From assembly GCF_002119765.1 (NCBI RefSeq), contig NZ_CP021112.1:434001-498000 (forward strand): DNA of 64,000 nt. Reading direction: 5' to 3'. Under the pieces are notes generated by a model that saw nothing but the letters and a program-made list of their open reading frames with translations, was not told the DNA's origin and did not search any database. Every line of letters starts with the position of its first letter. The stretch's first letter is position 1. Position numbers and translations under genes: made by a program. Positions 26,390 to 34,616 of this stretch are shown here, piece after piece. Origin of the DNA: Pseudorhodoplanes sinuspersici. GTDB lineage: Bacteria > Pseudomonadota > Alphaproteobacteria > Rhizobiales > Xanthobacteraceae.

Positions 26390-26685
26390 TTGATTTAACG
26401 ACGTCCCCGGGGCGCATCAAAATGTGGCCAAGACAGCATTAAAACTAGCCAACTTCCGTTCTTTCTTCCCAAGTTCCCCAGTCGCCAGCGCATCGGTCAT
26501 GACAGCGCTTGCAGAGGCTACAAACAGTCGATCCGCTTCAGATTCTCCGTCCGGGACGCTGGAGAGCGTGTCGACAAGTTTGCTGCGCACTATTGATAAG
26601 CACCGGAACTAGCCGGCTTCTGTCACAGAGGCAGAAAGGCATCCCAACTATCCCCGCTCTAGAAATCTAGGACTTGAAGGCCGTT
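26390..26685. other. Intergenic stretch with no convincing gene
   Basis: Between the MarR promoter and the operator before the reductase gene. One short plus-strand frame (26424-26612, 62 codons) is open but has no ribosome site, no domain and a Ser/Thr/Ala-rich composition; it is not called as a gene. Possibly residue of a deleted gene. Confidence 0.4.
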
Positions 26686-26701
26686 ACTTAGTATTCTAAG
26701 T
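26686..26701. promoter_or_regulatory. MarR-type operator ACTTAGTATTCTAAGT
   Basis: A perfect palindrome with six-base arms, ending 18 bases before the reductase start at 26720. So close to the start codon, a bound repressor would cover the transcription start. Identical arms occur at 15967-15982 and 30807-30822. Confidence 0.7.
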
Positions 26702-26719
26702 TTCTGTAAAAGGATGGCT

Positions 26720-27688
26720 ATGAAGTCAGAATCAGGCACGAGCGAACTCATTGTGAGGGTCTCAAAAAAAGACGAAATTGCCGATGGCATTTTCATGTTT
26801 GAACTCAGGTCCCATGAGGGCACCGAACTGCCCGCATTCACGGCCGGCTCACACATAACGGTTTCAACGCCTTCTGGACAAAAACGCCGCTACTCCTTGT
26901 GCAACGATAGCAGCGAACGCGACCGCTACGTCATAGCCATCAAGCAGGAAAAGAACGGCCGCGGAGGCTCGTTAAGCTTTACCAGAGACGTTAATGTTGG
27001 GGACGTTGTGTCCGTGGAGGCGCCGGCAAACGAATTTGAGATGTCGGCGGCCGAACCAAGGAACTACATCTTCGTTGCGGGCGGGATTGGCATTACACCC
27101 ATAAGGTCAATGATTTTGCAATGCGTTCGGAACGGAAAGCAGAACTTCAAGCTCTTCTATTTCGCGCGCACCCCAGAAATGATGGCATTCCGGGAAGAAT
27201 TCGAAGCGGCTGCATTCGCGCAAACGGTCGTGCTTCACAACGACAATGGCGATCGGGATCAGGCCTATGATCTGTGGCCAATACTTGAAGAGCAGAAAGG
27301 GGCCCATCTCTACTGCTGCGGCCCTCGCGGATTAATGGATAGCGTTCGCGATATGACTGGCCACTGGCCGGAAACTGCAGTGCACTTCGAAGATTTTGGC
27401 GTTGGAACCACATCGAAACCTGACGACAAGCCCTTTGAAGTCAAGCTCGCGCGAAGCGGGAACGTATATACCGTGGATGTCGGCGCCTCCATCCTTGATA
27501 CACTTCGCGTGCATGGACACGAATTAGCCAGTTCATGCGAGAGCGGCACCTGTGGAACATGTCGAGTTCGCTTTACGGACGGCACTCCCGATCACCGAGA
27601 TCTCGTTCTTTCCGACAAGGAACAGAAGAACGAAATCATGATCTGCGTATCTCGCGCAAAGAGCGCATCAATTACCCTAGATATATGA
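26720..27688 (+). CDS. Phthalate-dioxygenase-type oxidoreductase (FMN, NAD, plant-type [2Fe-2S])
   Basis: A 322-residue reductase of the phthalate dioxygenase reductase/VanB family. In order: flavin domain (GSHITVSTPSGQKRRYSLCN, about 45-65), NAD domain (FVAGGIGITPIRSMI, about 118-132; YCCGPRGLM), and a C-terminal plant-type ferredoxin with ligands in SCESGTCGTCRVRF and a final Cys in MICVSRA. The ATG at 26720 is chosen because AAAAGG precedes it; another ATG two codons earlier overlaps that site. It passes electrons from NADH to a Rieske oxygenase, most likely that at 29432-30766. Confidence 0.92.
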   Translation: MKSESGTSELIVRVSKKDEIADGIFMFELRSHEGTELPAFTAGSHITVSTPSGQKRRYSLCNDSSERDRYVIAIKQEKNGRGGSLSFTRDVNVGDVVSVEAPANEFEMSAAEPRNYIFVAGGIGITPIRSMILQCVRNGKQNFKLFYFARTPEMMAFREEFEAAAFAQTVVLHNDNGDRDQAYDLWPILEEQKGAHLYCCGPRGLMDSVRDMTGHWPETAVHFEDFGVGTTSKPDDKPFEVKLARSGNVYTVDVGASILDTLRVHGHELASSCESGTCGTCRVRFTDGTPDHRDLVLSDKEQKNEIMICVSRAKSASITLDI

Positions 27689-27706
27689 TCGCCGGAGGTT
27701 GGCGTC

Positions 27707-28882
27707 TTGGATAACGTTCTTCGTCTTGGCATCGTTGGACTTGGCCGAGCATTCACGCTTATGCTGCCTACATTCGTAGCTCATCCAAAGATTGCGCTCG
27801 TTGCCGCAACTGATCCTCGCCACGAGGCTGTTGAAAGCTTTTCGAGAGAATTCGAAGCGAAGGGATATGACACAATTGAAGAACTATGTGCCGACCCCAG
27901 TGTTCAAGCAGTCTATGTCGCCTCGCCTCATCAATATCACGTAGCTCATGTAAAAATTGCGGCAGCGTATGGGAAACACGTCCTTGTCGAGAAGCCGATG
28001 GCTCTCTCCACAGACGATTGCCTCGAAATGATCTCCGCCGCGAAAGCAGCCAGTATCCATCTTCTCGTCGGACACAGCCACAGCTACGACCTACCCTACC
28101 TGAAAACGCGCGAACTCATTTCATCCGGCTCATTCGGAAGTGTCAGGATGATCAACGCGATAAACTTTACCGATTTTCTGTACCGACCGCGGCGCCCGGA
28201 AGAACTTGACACACTCCACGGCGGAGGAGTGGTTTTTAGCCAAGCCGCACATCAAATCGACATTGTACGACTATTAGCGACTTCGCCTGCGCGGTGCGTG
28301 CGCGCCGTGACTGGCATATGGGACCCAAAACGCCCAACAGAAGGCGCCTACAATGCGCAAGTATTATTTTCGGACGCCAGTTTCGCGTCGCTTACATATA
28401 GTGGTTATGCTCACTTTGACAGCGACGAATTTAATGGATGGCGTGGCGAACTCGGGCAACGGCGCGACCCAGATGTTTACGGCCAGGCCCGCCGGGCACT
28501 AAAAGAGGCAAGGTCGCCGGAAGATGAGACCAACATGAAGAATCGGCGGGCCTACGGGACCGTTGGCAGAGAGGAATTTTCACTCAGTTCAGACATTTCG
28601 CACAATCATTTTGGGCTCTTTATCGTTAGTTGCGAGCGCGCTGATCTTCGGCCCATGCCGAATGGGATTTTCGTTTACGGTGACGACGAAAGGTGGTTCG
28701 AAGAAATCCCGGAGCCTCGCGTGCCGCGTGCCGAAGTAGTTGATGAACTATATGAGGCCGTTGTTAACGGCAGAGTTCCGCTACATTCTGGCCAATGGGG
28801 ACTTGCAACGCTGGAGATTTGTCTAGCGATCCTAGAATCCGCGAAGTCGAATGGAGAAATCTCACTATCATATAGCGGGTAG
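27707..28882 (+). CDS. Gfo/Idh/MocA oxidoreductase, phthalate cis-dihydrodiol dehydrogenase-like
   Basis: A 391-residue Rossmann-fold oxidoreductase. NAD-binding GIVGLGRAF is near the start, VLVEKPMALS (about 97-106) holds the family Lys, and GGVVFSQAAHQIDIVRLL (about 180-197) the catalytic His region. Length and insert around 245-300 resemble Pht4-type 4,5-dihydro-4,5-dihydroxyphthalate dehydrogenases. The TTG start at 27707 has GGAGGTTGG upstream, 18 bases after the reductase stop, so both form one operon. It would aromatise the dihydrodiol made by the Rieske oxygenase. Confidence 0.85.
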   Translation: MDNVLRLGIVGLGRAFTLMLPTFVAHPKIALVAATDPRHEAVESFSREFEAKGYDTIEELCADPSVQAVYVASPHQYHVAHVKIAAAYGKHVLVEKPMALSTDDCLEMISAAKAASIHLLVGHSHSYDLPYLKTRELISSGSFGSVRMINAINFTDFLYRPRRPEELDTLHGGGVVFSQAAHQIDIVRLLATSPARCVRAVTGIWDPKRPTEGAYNAQVLFSDASFASLTYSGYAHFDSDEFNGWRGELGQRRDPDVYGQARRALKEARSPEDETNMKNRRAYGTVGREEFSLSSDISHNHFGLFIVSCERADLRPMPNGIFVYGDDERWFEEIPEPRVPRAEVVDELYEAVVNGRVPLHSGQWGLATLEICLAILESAKSNGEISLSYSG

Positions 28883-29141
28883 CGATTCAGTGCGGCACCA
28901 AGCGTACGTCCTCTATGGTCCGGCTATCTTACTGAATTCACTCAATTCGAATTTCGACTGTATGCCCATTACACGATATATGCCGAGCAAAGCCTGTCCC
29001 CTGCTCGTCGTGCATCGGAGACAGGAAATTTGCGCCAGCGTATCAGTCTAGCCCGGTTTTTCCGCTTAAAGACGGCAGCGCGTTTGAAAGGGCCTCAAGG
29101 TGGCGGCGCGGGGACGCACCCCTCCGCTGCATTCAGCGATT

Positions 29142-29324
29142 TCATCTGAGCAAGTTCGTTTTTGTAGCGATTATGGCAATGAAATCGTTTTCTGCCGCTG
29201 CCGCCGTTTTGTAGCGCGGCTCAGTGGTTACAAGCGGTTGTTCGGCGTCAGCAGGATGATAGATCTCAAGATAGAAGAGACCAGTCTTCTCGTCTTCCTT
29301 GGCTTCCAAGCGTATAAGCGACAT
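29142..29324 (-). CDS. Small protein, possibly DUF1508/YegP-like
   Basis: A 60-residue protein with alternating beta-like stretches (GLFYLEIYHPADAEQPLVTT, YKTAAAAENDFIAII). The pattern of a tyrosine-lysine turn followed by an AAAEN helix resembles DUF1508 domains, but the match is weak. A TTG 14 codons upstream is another possible start. It lies 107 bases downstream of the Rieske oxygenase on the same strand and is perhaps in its operon. Function unknown. Confidence 0.55.
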   Translation of the reverse strand: MSLIRLEAKEDEKTGLFYLEIYHPADAEQPLVTTEPRYKTAAAAENDFIAIIATKTNLLR

Positions 29325-29431
29325 CTTTGGTTCTGTATTAGTGTTTGGGTTCTTCGCCAAAGCCAAGCGGGCCCCATTGATCGACTAAAGCCCAAGTTTT
29401 ATTTGAGAAGCAATCTAACTCGACGCGACAG

Positions 29432-30766
29432 CTAAGCCGCCGCCCCGGCCATTTCCTTCTCGGTCTCGTCTTCTTCCAGTCCCTGGAGGACTGCGACCTC
29501 TTCGTCTGAGGCGCCAAGCATTCGCCACGGCAAGGTCTTTTCCACAACGCCCTGATATGAACAAAGCTTGGCTTGCGGGAGCTTTGGCTCGACTTGGCCA
29601 ATTACCTGTTGGCTCTTTTCAAACTCTTGAACGGCTTCGAGCATTAACCGCCGAAACTGAACAATTGCAATATCGCTTGCCCCTAGCCGCTCCTGCGTTC
29701 GATCCGCAATAGATCCCATGGATTCCCACATCGCGATATCCTGGTTCGGGATACCAGGAATCCCGGTGAAATGGCCGGTTTCCATCAAATCTCTATCCTG
29801 GAGATAATCATTGCCAGCGTTGCGCTTGATGGGTCTAAAATTCGCATCGACGTCGTCACCGAGGACGAGAACGCAGAACTTGCGCCAAGCATCAGTCTCG
29901 ATTCCAAGCTTATCTTCATTTGCCCACGCGATAAAATGGAAGTAACTGCTCGTATCATTTCGAGGAACTATCACGCTCGCTACGTTATATGAGCTGTTTG
30001 GTGGGATAAGTGCGGTAAAGGGGGCAACATATGTGGTTATGCGAACGTAGTCGTGTGTATTCGAGTTTGTAATTGGCCGCCTAATTGCCGCATAGCGCAT
30101 TCCATAGCCGGTTAACTGAACTTGAATACGCGGATTCTTATCAGTAGACGGACGAACCCAGTGATCGTCTTTCGCAGTCGCCTCACCTTTCGCCGGACGC
30201 ATGTCAGAGGAATGCAAGCTGGAAGAATGGGCTGAGTCTATCTGCCCCTCCATGATTTGCGCCCAGTTGCACGGCAATTCAATTTTTGCGATTGCGACGC
30301 GCGTGTTCTCTTGTGGCGCCCACGAGGGTCTCTCGAAATCGGGCATAAGGTCCGCCGGCCCCATGTAGGTCCAAACAAATCCTCCAACTTCTCGCGTTGG
30401 ATAAGAAAGATGCTTTGCCTTTTCTCGAAGAGCGCTTTCCTTAGGCTCCGATGGCATATCAAGCACGCTTCCGTCGGTGTCGAACTTCCAACCGTGATAC
30501 AGACAGCGGAGACCACATTCCTCATTGCGCCCAAAGGCCAGCGACGCCTTTCTATGGGGACAGAATTCCCCTAGAATTCCCACCTCTCCGTCAGAATTAC
30601 GGAATGCGACAAGCTTTTCGCCAAACAATTGCACACGTATCGGTCGACCGTCCGGCTGGAGTTGCTCAGATAGTATGGCCGGCACCCAATGCCGCCGCAT
30701 GAGGCGGCCCATCGGCGAGTCTCCCTCGACGCGACACAAAAGTTCGTTCTCTGCCGACGTGAGCAT
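29432..30766 (-). CDS. Rieske oxygenase alpha subunit, phthalate 4,5-dioxygenase-like
   Basis: A 444-residue ring-hydroxylating oxygenase. The Rieske ligands are Cys69-x-His71 (EFCPHRKASL) and Cys88-x2-His91 (LRCLYHGWKFD). The mononuclear iron ligands are probably His180, His185 (DSAHSSSLHSSD) and a later Asp; Asp177 would bridge the two centres. The sequence opening (AENELLCRVEGDSPMGRLMR) fits the phthalate 4,5-dioxygenase group, which works with a one-protein reductase, matching the gene at 26720-27688. A perfect MarR-type palindrome lies 41 bases upstream. The substrate may be an analogue of phthalate. Confidence 0.9.
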   Translation of the reverse strand: MLTSAENELLCRVEGDSPMGRLMRRHWVPAILSEQLQPDGRPIRVQLFGEKLVAFRNSDGEVGILGEFCPHRKASLAFGRNEECGLRCLYHGWKFDTDGSVLDMPSEPKESALREKAKHLSYPTREVGGFVWTYMGPADLMPDFERPSWAPQENTRVAIAKIELPCNWAQIMEGQIDSAHSSSLHSSDMRPAKGEATAKDDHWVRPSTDKNPRIQVQLTGYGMRYAAIRRPITNSNTHDYVRITTYVAPFTALIPPNSSYNVASVIVPRNDTSSYFHFIAWANEDKLGIETDAWRKFCVLVLGDDVDANFRPIKRNAGNDYLQDRDLMETGHFTGIPGIPNQDIAMWESMGSIADRTQERLGASDIAIVQFRRLMLEAVQEFEKSQQVIGQVEPKLPQAKLCSYQGVVEKTLPWRMLGASDEEVAVLQGLEEDETEKEMAGAAA

Positions 30767-30806
30767 GCTTGACTCCTTCCCGAGCGCTGGATGACGCCGT
30801 CGCTTT

Positions 30807-30822
30807 ACTTAGTTTTCTAAGT
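30807..30822. promoter_or_regulatory. MarR-type operator ACTTAGTTTTCTAAGT
   Basis: A perfect palindrome 41 bases upstream of the Rieske oxygenase start. It has the same arms as the sites at 15967 and 26686, so the oxygenase and its reductase, although in opposite orientation and 2.7 kb apart, probably share a repressor. Confidence 0.7.
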
Positions 30823-30937
30823 TTATTCCAAAAATAGAGCCACGTCCAGCCCGCCTTGCTGGCTGTTTACACCAAATCAACATGCGGCTGATCTATCGGT
30901 TCCAAAAAGTGCTATTCGACGCTGATTCCAGAAGACT

Positions 30938-31210
30938 TTATGGCCGCAGAAACACGATCGATTTCGCTGAAATCAAATGGTCGCGAAGGTTCTTTCCCAC
31001 GCCGGGCAATGGGATTACCGTTTTTATGTTTGCATCCCAAAGTTCCTTGGGATCGCCAATGCCCGATAACATCAATAGTCAAGGGTCATGATCCCAACCC
31101 TCGGCCCCAAGTAGAAGCACCGTGCCTCCTGAATCCTCGGTGAGACGGGCCGCTATCATACACCCCGCAGACCCAGCGCCGACAATGATGTAGTCGTATC
31201 CTTTCCGCAT
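30938..31210 (-). pseudogene. GMC oxidoreductase (choline dehydrogenase type) with large internal deletion
   Basis: From an ATG at 31210 the minus strand encodes the FAD-binding opening [20 protein letters not shown] plus [20 protein letters not shown], then a TGA at 31079. Directly after it, in the same frame, comes LLMLSGIGDPKELWDANIK and PLPGVGKNLRDHL, which belongs some 200 residues further on in this family, then a TAA at 30938. So one internal deletion joined two distant parts and the 3' half is lost. The start follows the TRAP permease stop by six bases, showing a former operon. Confidence 0.8.
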
Positions 31211-31216
31211 CGTCGC

Positions 31217-31812
31217 TTAACGGCCCATTCGATCGGGTAGATAGGTCACGATCGTCGGGAAGAACGCCACAATTACAATGCTGAGACATATGATCCAGAC
31301 AAACGGCCAGGCCGCCTTGTAGAACTCCGACATCGACACATTCGGAAGTGCGCTTTTCATAGCAAAAAGCGTATAACCGAACGGTGGTGAGATGCCGCCG
31401 ACCGTAGCGACGATAAGAAGCATCGTATAAAACCAGATCTCGTGAATTTGATAGGCGGCGATAATCGGCCGATAAATCGGCACAAGAACAAACAAGAGAG
31501 CCACCTGATCAAGAAATAGGAAGATATGCAGAAAGAATGGCAGCGCGAGCATGATCAGGATCATGAGCCATGCCGGCAACTTCAATACACTCACCAACTG
31601 ACCAAACGCTTGCGGTGCGCCAGCAAAAGTCAATATCTGGCTAAACATTCAGCGCAGCACATAATCAGCAGAAGCAGGGCGGACACCGTAACGCCAGTAA
31701 CGAATGACTCAACGATCATCTTCCTCGAAAAGCCACCATAGACGATAGCAACGACGAGGGCTCCGAAAACACCTGTAGCCGCAGCTTCGGTAGAGCCGAA
31801 ATAACCGCCGGC
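31217..31812 (-). pseudogene. TRAP transporter large permease (DctM) remnant
   Basis: The C-terminal part (about 31217-31648) is an intact frame with QILTFAGAPQAFGQLV, GGISPPFGYTLFAMK and AAWPFVWIICLSIVIVAFFP, characteristic of DctM. The preceding part (about 31648-31812) is in another frame and reads GGYFGSTEAAATGVFGALVV, so there is a frameshift near 31645. The N-terminal half and any DctQ gene are missing. Not functional. Confidence 0.8.
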
Positions 31813-31824
31813 CCTCCTGATAAT

Positions 31825-32210
31825 TCAATTGGAAAGCCCGTTCCTCTTTGCAAACGCTTGGAACTCAGCAGCCTCTTTTGGCTCCTTCGATGCGACAAGG
31901 TTCCAAACTCCTTGCTCAAAAGCAGCGGTCACCTTGGCGCCCTGCTCGGCACCCAGTTTCGTTAGCTGCGCACCCTTCTTAAGCAACGCATCTTCTTCCT
32001 CGTTCGCAAGCCTGACAGCCTCTCCCTCCCACAACTCCTCCATCTTTTTTCCTTCATCGGTCAGACCGCCATCGCTTTCGCCATCAAGATCGGCATTTTC
32101 ACCGCGACAAAGCTGCTGAGCTTAAGCGGCTGCTCGACTACCGGAATGACATCGCACATCGAATCCACTTGGTAATGTCTGATGTCAGCCGGAACTATTG
32201 GACGATCGAC
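31825..32210 (-). pseudogene. TRAP transporter solute-binding protein (DctP-like) remnant
   Basis: Two frames form one degraded protein. The upstream part (about 32090-32210) reads HYQVDSMCDVIPVVEQPLKL then SSFVAVKMPILMAKA; after a frameshift near 32085 the rest reads GLTDEGKKMEELWEGEAVRL to AKRNGLSN with a normal stop. The helical end and neighbouring DctM fit a DctP C-terminus; the assignment leans on that neighbour. Its 5' part was replaced by the IS fragment beginning at 32211. Confidence 0.6.
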
Positions 32211-32668
32211 TGACCTGACGGATGTTTTGGACCAAGCGGATAGAGATTATTGCATGGCCGTCGGGTGATCTAGAGTTGGCATAAGCCTGTCGATGTCGCT
32301 GGTGGTCGGTATCCGAGCGATGAGTGCGGTCGGACGGTGTTGTATTGATTGCGCCATTGCTCGAAGACGACTCGAGCCTCCTTCAGACTGTAGAAGATTT
32401 CCTGATTGAGGCATTCGTCGCGCAGCTTGCCGTTGAAGGACTCGCAATAGCCGTTCTCCCATGGACTGCCAGGCTCGATGTAGAGCGGCTTTGATCCCAG
32501 CCCCGTTAGCCAGTTTTGTACGATCCTGGATGTCATCTCTGCTCCATTGTCTGAACGAATGTGTTCCGGGATGCCCTTGGTGAGCATCACATCCGCCAGC
32601 GTTTCGATGACGCCAATGCTATTGATCCGACGAGCAACTCGGATGGCCAGGCACTCGCGAGCGATAAT
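32211..32668 (-). mobile_element. Truncated IS3-family element (C-terminal OrfB transposase and one end)
   Basis: The frame 32270-32668 encodes the end of an IS3-family OrfB integrase: [15 protein letters not shown], then [20 protein letters not shown] (second Asp of DDE), [19 protein letters not shown] (Glu) and [14 protein letters not shown]. The first catalytic Asp, OrfA and the other IS end are missing. The sequence TGACCTGACGGATGTTTTGG at 32211-32230 looks like the intact terminal repeat. It separates a Bug gene cut on its left from a DctP remnant, so a deletion probably ran from the IS into Bug. Confidence 0.85.
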
Positions 32669-32797
32669 CTAGGCAACCGTATCTGGGAACCCACCGGGCG
32701 CATAAGGGACCAATAGTCTTATCGGCTGGGTCTGCGCGCTGGCGTCCCCGATCAATAGGACACTCACGCTCACAATCAGGGCAAATATTGTTTTCAA
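32669..32797 (-). pseudogene. Bug/TctC substrate-binding protein, cut after 42 codons
   Basis: From a TTG at 32797 (GGGGAGG ribosome site) the minus strand encodes a signal peptide KTIFALIVSVSVLLIGDASA and the Bug start QPIRLLVPYAPGGFPDTVA, then a TAG at the junction with the IS3 fragment. The other roughly 280 residues are gone. Its promoter region keeps a MarR-type palindrome at 32828-32843. Confidence 0.82.
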
Positions 32798-32827
32798 AAT
32801 CCCTCCCCTCGACGCTTCATTTTCATT

Positions 32828-32843
32828 GTTTAGCATTCTAAGT
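32828..32843. promoter_or_regulatory. MarR-type operator GTTTAGCATTCTAAGT
   Basis: A near-palindrome with right arm CTAAGT intact and two changes in the left arm relative to ACTTAG. It lies 31 bases upstream of the truncated Bug gene and 73 bases upstream of the divergent aldehyde dehydrogenase gene at 32916, which may thus have come under this control. Confidence 0.55.
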
Positions 32844-32915
32844 ATTATTAGTATGAAATTGGGTGCACTAGCAGCCCACGCTTCAGCAGCATCCAGTTCA
32901 AAAAAGTGAGATATC

Positions 32916-34412
32916 ATGAACACCGCCGTTCCGCCGCAACCCGCCATTCCAAGCAAGGTGGCCCTGCCCGACCATCGCGATGCGTATTATGGCGGAAAAT
33001 GGCATGCGCCGAAGGACGGCCGCTATGTCGATACCATCAATCCGGGCACGGGGGAGTCGCTCGGCCAGGTGGCCGATTGCGGTGTCGCCGACATGGATGC
33101 GGCCATTGCCTCGGCCAAGGCGGCCTTCAAGGAATGGCGCCCGGTGCCGCCGCTGGAGCGCGCCCGCATCCTCAAGCGCGTCGCCCAGATCCTGCGCGAC
33201 AATGCCGGCGAACTGGCGATGATCGACGCTGCCGATTGCGGCAACCCGGTCAAGGAAATGCTCGCGGACGCCACCATCGCCGCAGCGCAGATGGAGTTCT
33301 TCGCCGGCCTTGTCACCGAGGTGAAGGGCGCATCGATCCCGATGGGGCCGGATGCCGTGAACTTCTCCGTGCGTGAACCGCGCGGCGTTGTCGGCCGCAT
33401 CATCCCGTTCAATCATCCCTTCATGTTCTGCGCCGGCAAATCCGCCGCCGCTCTTGCCACCGGCAACACCATCATCGTGAAGCCGCCGGAGCAGGCACCG
33501 CTCTCGTCGCTGCGTCTTGCGGAATTGTGCGACGGCCTGTTTCCGCCCGGCGTGTTCAATGTCGTGCCGGGCGGCAGGGATGCCGGCGCGCGGCTGTCGG
33601 GTCATCCCGATATCGCGATGGTCGCACTGGTCGGCAGCGTGCCGACCGGCCGCGCGGTGATGGAGTCGGCCGCCGAAACGATCAAGCCGGTGCTGCTCGA
33701 ACTCGGCGGCAAGAATGCGCTGATCGCTTATCCCGACGCTGATCCGGATGACGTCGCCGGCGGCGTTGTCGGCGGCATGAACTTCACCTGGTGCGGCCAG
33801 TCCTGCGGCTCCACCAGCCGCGCCTTCATCCACGAGAAGATCTATGACGAAGTGCTGGCGAAGGTGAAAGAGAAGGCCGCTTACTACAAGCCCGGCATTC
33901 CGACCGATCCGGCCACCACGATGGGCGCGATCATCTCCAAGACGCAGTATGAGCGCGTCCTGTCGTATTTGGATTCCGCCAAGGCTGACGGCGCGCGTCT
34001 GCTTCATGGCGGCGGACGGCCATCCGACCCGAAGCTCGCCAACGGCTTCTATGTCGAGCCCAGCATCTACGCCGATTGCACCGCCGACATGAAAATCGCA
34101 CGCGAGGAAATCTTCGGCCCGGTGCTGGCGATCTTCAAATGGTCGGACGAGAAGGCGATGCTCGATCAGGTCAACGCTGTTGAATACGGTCTCACCTGTT
34201 CGATCTGGACCAACGATGTCACCACCGCGCATCGCACGGCGATGACGGTCGAAGCCGGCTTCGTGTGGGTGAACGAAACCTCGAAACATTTCATCGGCGC
34301 ACCGTTCGGCGGCTACAAGCAATCGGGCATCGGCCGCGAGGAATGCATCGAGGAGATGTTTGCATTCACGCAGGAAAAGAACATCCACGTGAAGCTGAAG
34401 GCGCCGAAGTAA
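32916..34412 (+). CDS. Aldehyde dehydrogenase (betaine-aldehyde-dehydrogenase-like)
   Basis: A 498-residue NAD(P)-dependent aldehyde dehydrogenase. Motifs in order: IIPFNHPFMFCAGK (about 160), KPPEQAPLSS, LVGSVPTGRAVMES, LELGGKNALIAYPDAD (general-base Glu), TWCGQSCGSTSRAFIHE (catalytic Cys) and EEIFGPVLAIFKW. It is much more GC-rich than the genes to its left. The MarR-type palindrome upstream and the catabolic context suggest oxidation of a pathway aldehyde. A hairpin at 34431-34455 follows its stop. Confidence 0.92.
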   Translation: MNTAVPPQPAIPSKVALPDHRDAYYGGKWHAPKDGRYVDTINPGTGESLGQVADCGVADMDAAIASAKAAFKEWRPVPPLERARILKRVAQILRDNAGELAMIDAADCGNPVKEMLADATIAAAQMEFFAGLVTEVKGASIPMGPDAVNFSVREPRGVVGRIIPFNHPFMFCAGKSAAALATGNTIIVKPPEQAPLSSLRLAELCDGLFPPGVFNVVPGGRDAGARLSGHPDIAMVALVGSVPTGRAVMESAAETIKPVLLELGGKNALIAYPDADPDDVAGGVVGGMNFTWCGQSCGSTSRAFIHEKIYDEVLAKVKEKAAYYKPGIPTDPATTMGAIISKTQYERVLSYLDSAKADGARLLHGGGRPSDPKLANGFYVEPSIYADCTADMKIAREEIFGPVLAIFKWSDEKAMLDQVNAVEYGLTCSIWTNDVTTAHRTAMTVEAGFVWVNETSKHFIGAPFGGYKQSGIGREECIEEMFAFTQEKNIHVKLKAPK

Positions 34413-34430
34413 GTCGTCGCACGACATGTC

Positions 34431-34455
34431 CATCCTCCCCGTAGCGGGGAGGATG
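34431..34455 (+). terminator. Hairpin after the aldehyde dehydrogenase gene
   Basis: CATCCTCCCCG and CGGGGAGGATG form an 11-base-pair stem with loop TAG, 18 bases after the stop codon. No T-run follows, so termination may be weak or the element may be a dispersed palindrome, but its place fits a transcript end. Confidence 0.55.
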
Positions 34456-34616
34456 CTTCACAGTCAGGCTCGCGCTGCCCAAGTCGACTAGCCTGCTGGC
34501 GATTTCCCTCTCGCGGTGTCCGCTGTACATTTCGTGGCGACGATCCAAAACAACGGAATTCACAAATGTCGCCGCTTTAGATAGCGCAACCAGCACGAGG
34601 CCGTCGGGATGACGTG

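Noticed and set aside
26424-26612. A 62-codon plus-strand frame before the reductase operon
   Set aside because: No ribosome site, no domain and biased composition; not enough to call a gene.
32898-34433. A 511-codon minus-strand open frame
   Set aside because: It lies exactly opposite the aldehyde dehydrogenase, is His/Arg/Gly-rich without motifs, and is explained by GC-rich codon positions of the real gene.
34431-34455. Hairpin considered as a mobile repeat
   Set aside because: No second copy was seen in the window, so its place after a stop codon favours a transcript-end role.
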